A stretch of DNA of 28,428 bases from contig JALKBU010000670.1 in NCBI GenBank assembly GCA_023091735.1, forward strand, positions 1 to 28,428, read 5' to 3'. How positions within the stretch are numbered: the first letter of the stretch is position 1; each line of letters opens with the position of its first letter. Shown here in pieces: positions 19,442-28,307 of this stretch. The DNA is from Trichomonas tenax. Lineage: Eukaryota > Parabasalia > Trichomonadida > Trichomonadidae. The position numbers and the translations under genes were made by a program. The notes below the pieces were generated by a model, which worked only from the letters and a program-made list of their open reading frames with translations, ran no database searches and was not told the DNA's origin.

Positions 19442-21190
19442 CTAGAAACCGATCATTTTCGAATCATACATCTGCGGCAATTTCTCGAAAACTAATTTGT
19501 CAAAGTCCTTGATTGGATTGTTCCATCTTCCCATTGGATTTCCATGGCTGTTGAACGTGTAATGCTTTCCAGAGATTGCTTTATCATCGAACAACAAGTA
19601 AAGGAACTTGAATGTCCTTGACAATAGCATTGGATTCATTTCTGGAATCTTTTCGTTTGTGAGAACGTTGATGTTGGCAAAACCAAACTCTGTCTTGCAT
19701 AGCCTATTGAATTTGAGGAATAACTCATAAGCAGCACTCTTGTATTTGGCATTTTTTGTTGCATTGTAAAGGTAATAAAGCGATTCGAACAAATCAGGAG
19801 CAAAATCAAATGTGGGATCTTCAATAACTAAATCACCGTTTTCTGTACGAGATACTGTCATCGGTGGAAGATCTCCTAACTTCGTCATCCTCAAGAATGC
19901 TTCCATTGAATCAATAGCAAGTTCAATCAATGATGGTTCTTCTAATTCAACAGCAGCTTGAGCTAAAAGACCGGGAATATAAGCTGTTCTAAGGCTCATT
20001 ATGTTCTCCATATTGTTGGAATACTTTCTGTAAACAAAATTACTATTATCATCCTTGACAAGGAAATGTTCTTTAAATTTTTGTGTGAAGTTGTACAAGA
20101 GAGACTTTCCTACTTCAGACGAGTGCATTGTAATGGATGTGATTGGTAACAAACCTCTATAAATGTTATTTCCTTCATATTCGAGAGAATATTCATATCC
20201 ATTGCCTATGTTATGTGGTTCACCTGTGAAAGCGTTGAACACATCTGGGATTAATCCGTTAATTGGAGATCTCACTCTGAACAAATGGTAGATTCCAACT
20301 GATTGTTCATAAAGATATGTCTTGTTCAACTTTTCACCCATGTATAAGAAGTCTGTTTGATAGTTTCCAAGTTTGTGTATTTTGATGTATGGATCTCCTT
20401 CCAACAAAAATCTTTCCCTTTGAACATGCATTTTATCTAAAATGAACAAATCTTTTTTGATTTGCGGAATCAATGAAATGATGTTGTAAGCTGCTTGGAA
20501 GTATTGGCTATCACTTGTAAGCGAGAAAGCAGATAAAAGAGCTCCCATCACGCTTGGAAGGAAGAATGACGTGTTTGTGGATCCTTGGTAAAGATTTTTG
20601 ACCGTCATTGCATTGTATAAACCAGTAGTTTCGTTCTTCTTTGCTTTTGGATATCTCTGATGTAATTCGGAGTTTTCTGGGAAAGATTCAATATGATTGA
20701 AAATTTTATTTGCGAAATTATCCAACTGCTTCCGTGCTTGATCTTTATCGCCCATAATAATGAGAGTCGTGAGTGTTTCGGCCAAGAAATATGTTGTATT
20801 GAATTCATCGAAAGGAACTCCTGTAATAGGATTCAACCATGAGTGTTTAGATGCTTTGTTCAGGTAAGAAACAAGTGCATGGTAAAATGCTAATTTGATT
20901 TCTGTTGCTGGATCATTTCCTGGTGTATTATTTTGTTTTTGCGGTTGTTGTGTTTGTTCTTGTGGCGGAATTGTTTCATTTGATTGCTGTTGGTCTTCTT
21001 TTTGTCCTTTTTTGACTGCTTTTGTCTCCTTTTTGATAACGTGTTGTAAATTTTCCTTTTCGGATATCAATTTCGGTGTTTTTGATGAAGATGAAAGCAA
21101 CAGAAGGCTGATATCGAAAATAACCAATGCAATGACACCGGCTACGATTAAATATTTGTTTTTCTTTATTCTCAGTTTCAAATATTTCAT
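19442..21190 (-). CDS. GH47 alpha-mannosidase-like type II membrane protein, probable pseudoenzyme
   Basis: This is a 582-residue protein. I chose the ATG at 21188-21190; the frame extends upstream only through a TTG. A basic stretch precedes a signal-anchor helix (about residues 11-33), then a Gln/Pro/Lys-rich stem to about residue 100. This is the layout of ER or Golgi glycosidases. The rest follows the (alpha/alpha)6 GH47 pattern: Leu-Ala-Glu-Thr-Leu-x-Thr-Leu-x-Ile-Met-Gly near 135-150, Leu-Pro-Ser-Val-Met-Gly-Ala-Leu near 205, Glu-Ser-Leu-Tyr-Tyr-Leu-Tyr near 465, and Phe-Asn-Ser-His-Gly-Asn-Pro near 543, where the family has Phe-Asn-Thr-Glu-Ala-His-Pro. GH47 enzymes trim mannose from N-glycans in secretion and ER quality control. 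Several active-site signatures look changed: Arg-Pro-Glu is Ala-Pro-Asp, the Ser-Phe-Tyr-Glu-Tyr segment lacks its Glu, and the calcium-site Thr is Ser. It may be a lectin-like factor rather than an enzyme. Another (alpha/alpha)6 family is possible. Confidence 0.6.
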   Translation of the reverse strand: MKYLKLRIKKNKYLIVAGVIALVIFDISLLLLSSSSKTPKLISEKENLQHVIKKETKAVKKGQKEDQQQSNETIPPQEQTQQPQKQNNTPGNDPATEIKLAFYHALVSYLNKASKHSWLNPITGVPFDEFNTTYFLAETLTTLIIMGDKDQARKQLDNFANKIFNHIESFPENSELHQRYPKAKKNETTGLYNAMTVKNLYQGSTNTSFFLPSVMGALLSAFSLTSDSQYFQAAYNIISLIPQIKKDLFILDKMHVQRERFLLEGDPYIKIHKLGNYQTDFLYMGEKLNKTYLYEQSVGIYHLFRVRSPINGLIPDVFNAFTGEPHNIGNGYEYSLEYEGNNIYRGLLPITSITMHSSEVGKSLLYNFTQKFKEHFLVKDDNSNFVYRKYSNNMENIMSLRTAYIPGLLAQAAVELEEPSLIELAIDSMEAFLRMTKLGDLPPMTVSRTENGDLVIEDPTFDFAPDLFESLYYLYNATKNAKYKSAAYELFLKFNRLCKTEFGFANINVLTNEKIPEMNPMLLSRTFKFLYLLFDDKAISGKHYTFNSHGNPMGRWNNPIKDFDKLVFEKLPQMYDSKMIGF

Positions 21191-21213
21191 TCTCTTTTCG
21201 GAAAATTGGCAAA

Positions 21214-21254
21214 GTGTCAAAAATAAAAATCCAATTTTTGACAATTGTCAAAAA
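21214..21254 (-). promoter_or_regulatory. Candidate promoter: TTTTTGACAC and a 20-bp palindrome
   Basis: ATTTTTGACAC (21214-21224) lies 24-34 nt before the ATG of the GH47-like gene. A perfect 20-bp palindrome, tttttgacaattgtcaaaaa (21235-21254), lies just beyond it and holds two more copies of the same core in opposite orientation. A dimeric DNA-binding factor could recognise it. Confidence 0.4.
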
Positions 21255-21485
21255 CAATATTTACGCTAAATCTAAATATACTCTTTGTATCAGAGTTTTT
21301 GTCAGCTGCATTTAATTAATATATCAAATTAATAGTATAATTCTAAGTTTTAATCTGTTGTATTAATTAAATCAAAAACTGATATATATCTCATTGTGCA
21401 TTTAAAGAAGTGAATATATTTCTTTTGTTTGATGATGCAAACGTATATTTGAGTGATGAATGTTTTTTAAAGTAAAATATAAATT

Positions 21486-24400
21486 TTAGTAATAATATGA
21501 GTTTTTGAATATATATCTGAATTCTTCGAGCTCTGGAATATCATGATACTGATGGCGCTTCCAGAAGTCGCCAATTGTACCTTCGAGCATCTTTGCGTAA
21601 GGATGGCGTGAGCTGTATTTGCGTTCTGATTCATCGAAGAGCTGTGGGAGCCAAGAAGGACATTCGCTTGATATTGTGATAAAGCCAATGAGAGCGCAAG
21701 CTTTAACAACGCTGACATTGTCCTTGCAGTGGCGAAGCTCTTCAATGCATTGCTGTGCATATGCATTTAATGAATCTTTATCCTGGACTGTGAGAAGGAT
21801 GCAAACTTTCAATAAGCTCAATGCTGCATCGCGAACATACTCGTTTTCATCAACAAGGAATGGAATAACAAAGACATCTGTAATGTAACGAAGCATTTCC
21901 TTTGGCATTGTGAATATGTGCTGCATAAGAAGAAGCTTTCCAAAGCCCATTGCTGTTTCACGTTGCATCCAGAAGAATGAAGTAACCATTTCTTTGAGCT
22001 TCATGATAGAGTCAAGAGGAATGACATCGATTGGATACTCTGCGGCTGCCAAAGCTGTTCTACGAGCTATTTCATCGACCTCATTGCACTTCAATCTGCC
22101 CATTTCAAAGATTCTTCCAAGGCGTGAATAAATATAAGGACCAAATGCTCTTCCTTCCAAAATTGATGCGTTCACAATCAAATGATCCATGAAATTCAAT
22201 GTATGCTCACATTGTGGCCATTTGTCGAAGTATTGTTCGAAGACGACTGGCAATATCTCTTTATATTCCATGTGGCCGAAAGGAGCGTTGTGAAGTAATC
22301 TAACAATTGTCATCGCCAACCTGGAGATATTCTTAACTGAGACTTTCTCAAAATCGTTGAAGATTGGAAGAACCTCATCAATAAAGAACTTGACGAGCAG
22401 TGGAATGCTTGTGTAATGAGTATGGTTAATTATATGACGAACGATGTCAAGTCCTTTGTTTATGGTCTTCCAATCTCCTGATTTGATAGCTTGTGAGCAC
22501 AAAGGAAGCAAAAACTCAAGTCTCTTAATTGACAAATGCTTGAAGATATCAATCCAAAGGGAATTGAATGAAAGATCAGATTTCATGATTGGATCGAAGA
22601 ATGGAATCAAAATCCTATCATAGATTTGCTTTTCTTTTTCTTCTGGATAATGTCTTCGAGAAATAACAAGACCGCTGATGATTGTGCAAGCAATAATCTT
22701 TTCGGCTTCAACTGATTCAATTTTGAGCATGTTGACAAGCATGTCGTAGATCTTATCAATGCAAGCATCATCAAGGAAATGAGAAAAATATGACCAGAAC
22801 CTTGATTCTTGGTAGAAATTGATTTGGTTATTATCAGATTTACAAAGAATGAAACCTTGAATGAATTTCTCGATAAATTCTGGTGTGCATGTTGATTTGA
22901 TCAATGGCTGGAAGCATTTGTATTCAGGAACTAATGTCGTTGTTTCTCCATTGAAATCGAAATGGCAGTATGTTTCCTGTTTAGAGCTGTAGTCAATTGT
23001 TAATTTTTCATAGAACTGTGGAGGTTCTGTTGTATATACTTTCTTTGGAATTGGATGACTGTAACTAACAATATTGTAAAAGATCTTCTTGGCTGTGGAA
23101 TAAACAACATCAGTTGGTGTTGTTGCCATCTCGATGATGTTCTTAGCAATATTTTCTGGGAAAACGTACTGATTGTAACAAAGAATGGAGTATATTTCGT
23201 AGATGATTTGGTGATTAAATTGATTCTCAAGGGATGGAAGTTCCTTGATAAATTCATCAAGAGCTGGAGTTTTGATTACATTGATATTGAAAAATGCCTT
23301 GAAGAACATGAAAATCTTCTTAAATGTTTCACCACCTCGCCACTTTGGATCAATTTTATATGTTAAGAAGAACTTGCAAAATCTGATTAACATATCACCT
23401 CTAGAATATGCAATATGCGGTAGCAGTGATAAAAGAAGATTCATGAATGAGAAAAATTCAATTCTTGTAAGATTTTCACTCAGTTTCGCAAAATACTTCT
23501 CAAAAATGCCATATATATAATCTTGGCCACGTTGATAGAGACCGAAGTATGAAGCTGTTCGTGTACAAATCACTTGAGAATCGTTTGTCAAGAACTTTTC
23601 CATTACGCTATCGAGAACATTATAGAAATTATCTGGAATCATAAATTTCGATATCATCTGAGAGCATTGACTAATGTATAATGACTTCATATATGTTGCA
23701 CGAAGCTCTTGTCTTGATTTGTTGAATTTAAAGCATGATGTCGTGAACTTATTCCATTTTTCATGTTTTTGGTTATATGAGTTATAGTAATACATATCAT
23801 TAATGATTGATGTAAGTCCATTCGTAACATCGTTGATCATTGGTCTGTTATTTAAAACAATTGGATTCTCGAGAAGAGACTTGATTGAATCAATCATGAC
23901 TTTCTGTAATCTTTTTTCTCCTTCAGACATTTCGATTGGCTTATTGGTATAAGCAAGATGGGTTTGCCTTGGGATCTTGAGATTGGAGATTAATGAAATT
24001 GTTGTTCTTTGTGTTTCATCGTCATCACTGTTGAATGAAGCAAGTTTCTTTTCAATAATATCTGCTGTCTTTTGGCTGATCATGGAAATGATTGATGGAT
24101 CATATTCTTCGAAATCAATTTTAACTTCGGACTTCTTATAGAATTTACCAATTCCTTCATATTTGCCAATGTCTTCTGGATTAAGCATTCCACTATCGCC
24201 GAGAGCTGGGAACTTGAAAACGCGAAGATTGAATAATATATCAACGCCATAAATAGCAATCTTGTTGTTGCTAAGTGCAGCAACTGCAATATCAATTAAT
24301 TCTGGAATGAAAGGCTTGATTGCTGATTTGTTGACGATAAAACCATTTGCAATCAATGTCATTCTGCCTTGGAAGCTTTCATTCTTCAAATATTTCTGGA

Positions 24401-26093
24401 CCTTTGGAAGGAGATATTCGACAGTTTGCTTTGGATGAGCACATGTGAGGATATTGATAACAACAGATAGTGCTTCTGGAGAACAATCTGGTGCATTGAG
24501 CTTCGATTCTAGAAGTTCGAGAACCTGATTAATTGTGCGTTCTGGAAGGATTTCATAAAAGAGTTGGAAGATGTGAACAAATGGATGAACTTTTCTCTGG
24601 TTTGGCTTCGAAGAAGTCATGTAAGCATTCATGCTGCGAATGTAATTCTCAGAGATTGAAACTGCTTTGTCACGCATATACTGATAAACGAAGTCGTCTT
24701 CACTAATGGATTTGGAAGACAAACAAGCCGAAATCTTTGAAAGAATAGATCTTCCTGCACCTGCTGTTGTTGATTTACGATCAAATCCGATTAATGTCTC
24801 GACAGTATCGAAGATATGTGGAATGTACTGTTCAAAATCACTGATGTGTTCATTACAGAAGATGTATGGAATGAGCTCACCAACAATAACAATACAATTC
24901 TGGGATAAGAATGTCATTTCACTGTCATACATGTGCTCAATAGCGAAATACAAGATTTTATCTCTTATAATTTCGTAGTTAAAGCTGCATGCTTCGTTAA
25001 TGCTTTTAACAATTGGCCCAGAAAGTTTCAAAGATTCTGTAGACATGATGGCCTGCATCATAAGTGGTATGAAAATTTCCATTGCCTCTTTGGCAAGATT
25101 GAGATCGAGATGATGATATTTCTTGGCTTTGATCATCTGGTGAATAAATGATGATACAAATTTAACACTGCTTGCGCCTGTAGACTTAGCACCAATAAAC
25201 TGAGAAATAAGTGGAACTAAACATTTAATATGTGTGATGATTGAGTCACCGATTGGCCCTTTGTACATTTGTGATGCGAGAAGTGTAATAAGTGAACTTG
25301 TAATTGAAGATGGAAAAACATCAAATTCTTTAATGGCAATTTTTGCGTCTGCTTCAGCAATATAATATTGCGAGTTTAATACTTGGAACTTAAAATCACT
25401 GTAAGCAAAAATAGCATCGAAAATTGTGTCCATGTATGGAAAAATATCAATTTTTGAATCAGGAACTCTAGCGCAAACGGCCAAATAATTACAAACAACT
25501 TTGATTGAAGGAACACTTATTCTATTCTTGATAATTGTGAATATATGATCAATAACCCTTGGCAAAAATTTTGGATGCAAAAATCTGAATAATTGAGCTG
25601 TGGCCTCAAATGACTTGTTACAAGAGTGACCAATTCGAGGAAGGTATTCCTTTAATAACTTTTCATTGTCCTCGTCGCTGAAATAATAATTTAACATTCC
25701 AAAATTTGTGTTGTGATTTCTTATATTATAAATAAGATATTGTGCCTTAAGCAAAGGTTCTAATGGCAAAACAAGATCATATGGAGTTAAAAGCGGAGTT
25801 GTGTTGATTAATTTCATGAGGTCAATGCAACTGTCAATGATTGCCTCCATTTTATATGGAACTGTGGTTACATAATCATATAACATTGCAAATATTCTTT
25901 TTACTAAATCTTTGAATTTCTTCTTTTGTGAGGAAGTGAAAATAACCATAAAAAACTGAAGATGACTTTTAATCTCAATGAAATTTGTTCCTTTGAGGAC
26001 ACCTTCAAATGCATCTGCTTTCTGATGAGCTTCTTTAATAACATCGCTTAATTTTACTCCCCAGGCAATAAGCTTTTGATCACCATCACTCAT
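21486..26093 (-). CDS. Proteasome activator PSME4/Blm10 (PA200) homologue
   Basis: This is a 1535-residue protein, almost entirely alpha-helical HEAT-like repeats, with an ATG at 26091-26093. The family (yeast Blm10, human PA200) caps the 20S proteasome as a single dome-shaped chain and opens its gate. It acts in nucleus and cytosol on peptides and unfolded or acetylated proteins. The evidence is the great length with HEAT rhythm throughout and the C-terminal block Leu-x-Gly-Thr-x-x-x-Phe-Trp-x-x-His (about 1505-1516), close to the family's 'F(+)(+)(T/R)H.d.W' block. The last three residues are Tyr-Tyr-Tyr, which fits the hydrophobic-Tyr-any (HbYX) tail that docks into the 20S alpha ring; Blm10 and PA200 end Tyr-Tyr-Ala. 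It is shorter than human (1843) and yeast (2143) forms, as in other reduced protists. The stop is TAAA, a trichomonad-type UAAA signal. The gene is intact. Another HEAT-repeat giant is less likely given the tail. Confidence 0.75.
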   Translation of the reverse strand: MSDGDQKLIAWGVKLSDVIKEAHQKADAFEGVLKGTNFIEIKSHLQFFMVIFTSSQKKKFKDLVKRIFAMLYDYVTTVPYKMEAIIDSCIDLMKLINTTPLLTPYDLVLPLEPLLKAQYLIYNIRNHNTNFGMLNYYFSDEDNEKLLKEYLPRIGHSCNKSFEATAQLFRFLHPKFLPRVIDHIFTIIKNRISVPSIKVVCNYLAVCARVPDSKIDIFPYMDTIFDAIFAYSDFKFQVLNSQYYIAEADAKIAIKEFDVFPSSITSSLITLLASQMYKGPIGDSIITHIKCLVPLISQFIGAKSTGASSVKFVSSFIHQMIKAKKYHHLDLNLAKEAMEIFIPLMMQAIMSTESLKLSGPIVKSINEACSFNYEIIRDKILYFAIEHMYDSEMTFLSQNCIVIVGELIPYIFCNEHISDFEQYIPHIFDTVETLIGFDRKSTTAGAGRSILSKISACLSSKSISEDDFVYQYMRDKAVSISENYIRSMNAYMTSSKPNQRKVHPFVHIFQLFYEILPERTINQVLELLESKLNAPDCSPEALSVVINILTCAHPKQTVEYLLPKVQKYLKNESFQGRMTLIANGFIVNKSAIKPFIPELIDIAVAALSNNKIAIYGVDILFNLRVFKFPALGDSGMLNPEDIGKYEGIGKFYKKSEVKIDFEEYDPSIISMISQKTADIIEKKLASFNSDDDETQRTTISLISNLKIPRQTHLAYTNKPIEMSEGEKRLQKVMIDSIKSLLENPIVLNNRPMINDVTNGLTSIINDMYYYNSYNQKHEKWNKFTTSCFKFNKSRQELRATYMKSLYISQCSQMISKFMIPDNFYNVLDSVMEKFLTNDSQVICTRTASYFGLYQRGQDYIYGIFEKYFAKLSENLTRIEFFSFMNLLLSLLPHIAYSRGDMLIRFCKFFLTYKIDPKWRGGETFKKIFMFFKAFFNINVIKTPALDEFIKELPSLENQFNHQIIYEIYSILCYNQYVFPENIAKNIIEMATTPTDVVYSTAKKIFYNIVSYSHPIPKKVYTTEPPQFYEKLTIDYSSKQETYCHFDFNGETTTLVPEYKCFQPLIKSTCTPEFIEKFIQGFILCKSDNNQINFYQESRFWSYFSHFLDDACIDKIYDMLVNMLKIESVEAEKIIACTIISGLVISRRHYPEEKEKQIYDRILIPFFDPIMKSDLSFNSLWIDIFKHLSIKRLEFLLPLCSQAIKSGDWKTINKGLDIVRHIINHTHYTSIPLLVKFFIDEVLPIFNDFEKVSVKNISRLAMTIVRLLHNAPFGHMEYKEILPVVFEQYFDKWPQCEHTLNFMDHLIVNASILEGRAFGPYIYSRLGRIFEMGRLKCNEVDEIARRTALAAAEYPIDVIPLDSIMKLKEMVTSFFWMQRETAMGFGKLLLMQHIFTMPKEMLRYITDVFVIPFLVDENEYVRDAALSLLKVCILLTVQDKDSLNAYAQQCIEELRHCKDNVSVVKACALIGFITISSECPSWLPQLFDESERKYSSRHPYAKMLEGTIGDFWKRHQYHDIPELEEFRYIFKNSYYY

Positions 26094-26100
26094 TTTAAAA

Positions 26101-26105
26101 AATGA
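26101..26105 (-). promoter_or_regulatory. Trichomonad-type initiator (TCATT)
   Basis: On the coding strand, TCATT matches the known Trichomonas initiator TCA(+1)Y(T/A). It would place the transcription start about 9-10 nt before the ATG of the PSME4 gene, within the usual 6-20 nt leader. Short A+T-rich sites like this occur by chance, so the position is the main support. Confidence 0.5.
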
Positions 26106-26601
26106 AATTCGTCACTTTTATTAGTAAATTGGTCGAGCAAGAAAAATCTTGTCACCTTTATTCGGAACTCTTTCACTTCATAAATATGTATATCATTACC
26201 TTATTTGCATCTTCACACACCAAAAATATGATGTTTTCATATATTTGGTATCAAATTTTTGACTAAATTTTATAATCACTTACAAGTAACAAATATGCAT
26301 ACTATGGATATCCCTAATATTTCCCAAGTCAATTTTGTTTATATTAGATTATTTAAAAAAATATTGAATCTTGAAAAGTTTGAAGAATGAACATGTAGTT
26401 TGTGCCTCTAGCATCAGGTCTTTTAGTTATCAAGTAAGAAATTTCATATTTTTATGCGGTTCTCAAATGTTCGAATTAAGTTGAAAACACTTACCTGCAT
26501 AACAATGACTTAATATCAAAAATAAATGAATTCAATAGAATAAACGATTTAATTGGAAGAGAACCATTTGACAGGGATCACTATTTAAAAATACATATTT
26601 A
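26106..26601. other. Intergenic spacer, duplicated GTCACYTTTATT phrase
   Basis: About 500 bases without a gene. The phrase gtcac(t/c)tttatt occurs twice, near 26112 and 26152, upstream of the PSME4 start, and may be regulatory. Confidence 0.4.
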
Positions 26602-27936
26602 TTAAAAAAGCCTATACCAAGCATAAACGGTCATATATGGTGGCATGTAATCGGTACCATTTTTTGTTGATTGTGTGTTACCATAAACTGAGTGGGTATG
26701 ATTTCCTGACCAATCAATGCTTAAACGAGTGTTGTATTCTCTGGAATCTGATGAAATATCATAACATGAAATCGTTTCCTTTACTCCGTTACCACAGCCA
26801 TAATAACCCCTATTACTGATTGAATGGGTATGATTTTCAGCCGTTGATGTTGTACCTGAGAAATAATGATTATGTGCAGGTAAATTATTTACTGAAATCT
26901 TTTTACTTCCTCCCGTTTGTTCTGATGAATTTACACAGTATAAAACGCGATCAACTATTGGCTCCAAGTGACCAACGCCAAATAATTGATCGGGACTTTG
27001 ATTTCCCATCGACGTGTAAATTGAACCTATAGGATAAACTATATCAAATAAGTTATGGTTTTTGATACGAAATGTTTCATAAATGTTTAATTAATTTATC
27101 CTGAGTTCATCAAAACTATCATCTGTATGATTCTTTTCCGCTTTAGTTTCTATTTTATTTAATGCTTCCATCAAATCTAACATTGAAGCCTTATCATTTA
27201 ATTTATTCCTGACATCAAGTATCCCTTGTTCAATTCTTGACGATAATTCATGAGTGTTATAATCTAACTCTTCTTTATTAACTTTATCGTTAGGGATATT
27301 CATTACATTCGCTAAATTTGAGGTTAAGGTATCAGTTATTACTTTATCAGCCTTACTATTCAGCACTTGTTCAACATTTATTACCTCATCATTGTTTTGA
27401 ATAATTACAGCCTTTGTTTCGAATCCGTCAGTGAAATCAGGAACCACAAATGTCGAAGGTTAAGGTAATATTATAGTTTCCGTTCCATCATCATTTTTAA
27501 TCGTTTTTCCTTCTCTTCATTGCTTCATAAATCCCATTATTTCATGAACCTATAGCAATTCGATATTTTCAAATGTTAATTTATCCACTTTTTTCATTAA
27601 TTCTTCATTCACATATTCAATCGATGCTTTATTATTTAGTGATTCATTAATACAGCTCACTTCATTTTCAAATATTAATTTATCCACTTTATTTGATATA
27701 TCATTTAAAAAGTTAGTGATAAAAGTTTCAATTACATCATATTTACCAATTTTTAATATTTTGGGGAATGCATTCAGTGCATAATATTGTTGTTCTTCTG
27801 GTGGTATGGATGTTATATCATCAGTTATACCCATTATTTTTGAATTAATAAATATAATTTCTTTTATATTAGAATTACCACTTCTACACAATAATCCACA
27901 CAAAAGGGTATATATCAACCACAAATATGAACACAT
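26602..27936 (-). pseudogene. Phage-type fibre / tail-collar protein with four in-frame stops
   Basis: One minus-strand frame of 445 codons runs from an ATG at 27934-27936 to TAA at 26602-26604. It is broken by TAG (27550-27552), TGA (27517-27519), TAA (27460-27462) and TAA (27091-27093), with no frame change. The first two thirds are coiled-coil fibre shaft: heptad-like units of the form 'NKASIEYVNEELMKKVDKL' recur, as in trimeric viral and phage fibres. After the last stop comes the classic collar start Val-Tyr-Pro-Ile-Gly-Ser-Ile-Tyr-Thr-Ser with Leu-Phe-Gly. A His-rich part (Pro-Ala-His-Asn-His, His-Thr-His-Ser twice) follows, and the ending is Met-Pro-Pro-Tyr-Met-Thr-Val-Tyr-Ala-Trp. This C-terminal fold binds receptors in phage tail fibres, and similar proteins occur in large DNA viruses. 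Here it most likely belonged to a Maverick/Polinton-like element or an integrated virus; no polymerase, integrase or capsid gene is in the window to confirm this. Confidence 0.7.
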
Positions 27937-28212
27937 GTAAAATAAAAATATGAAATTATATTTTTATTACCTTTATTTTCATCCTTGAAATTGGAATATG
28001 TTCATATACACAACTAGCTTAGATGAATTGCCGTTGTGATTTTGGATAATTATTATTTTAATACCGCTTACCTAATTTACCAGTAAAATGTCCAGATTTG
28101 TAAATTTGGGTGAGACTAGTAGAGAGCAGATGGCATTGCAAATTCTCCTATTAGACAACTACATCAATATAGTAACATTTTACATAGTAGTGGTAGTGCT
28201 TAGTTAGTAATT

Positions 28213-28259
28213 AGATGTTCGCAGAATCCACAACTTCGCCGTGTCTTCCGCGAACATCT
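28213..28259. repeat. 14-bp inverted repeat in a G+C-richer patch
   Basis: agatgttcgcagaa (28213-28226) pairs with 28246-28259 with one mismatch, leaving a 19-base loop. The patch is clearly richer in G+C than its surroundings. It could be a structured RNA, a recombination or end site of an element, or an RNA 3'-end signal. It does not fit a tRNA cloverleaf. Confidence 0.6.
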
Positions 28260-28298
28260 TTTTAAATATATTTACAGAATTAGTTTTACAAGTTAGGT

Positions 28299-28307
28299 CC
28301 CCCCCCC
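28299..28307. repeat. Run of nine C
   Basis: A homopolymer of nine C in otherwise A+T-rich DNA. It is a spot where length may be uncertain or variable. Confidence 0.8.

Noticed and set aside
20895..21269. Cys/Phe-rich plus-strand frame opposite the GH47-like stem
   Set aside because: It is the antisense of the Gln/Pro/Lys-rich stem, and the apparent cysteines come from that bias.
26602..27936. Alternative genetic code reading all the stops
   Set aside because: All three stop types occur inside this frame while neighbouring genes end normally at TAA, TAG and TGA, so reassignment is not a good explanation.
28213..28259. tRNA gene
   Set aside because: The hairpin has one long stem and no D- or T-arm consensus, so it does not make a cloverleaf.
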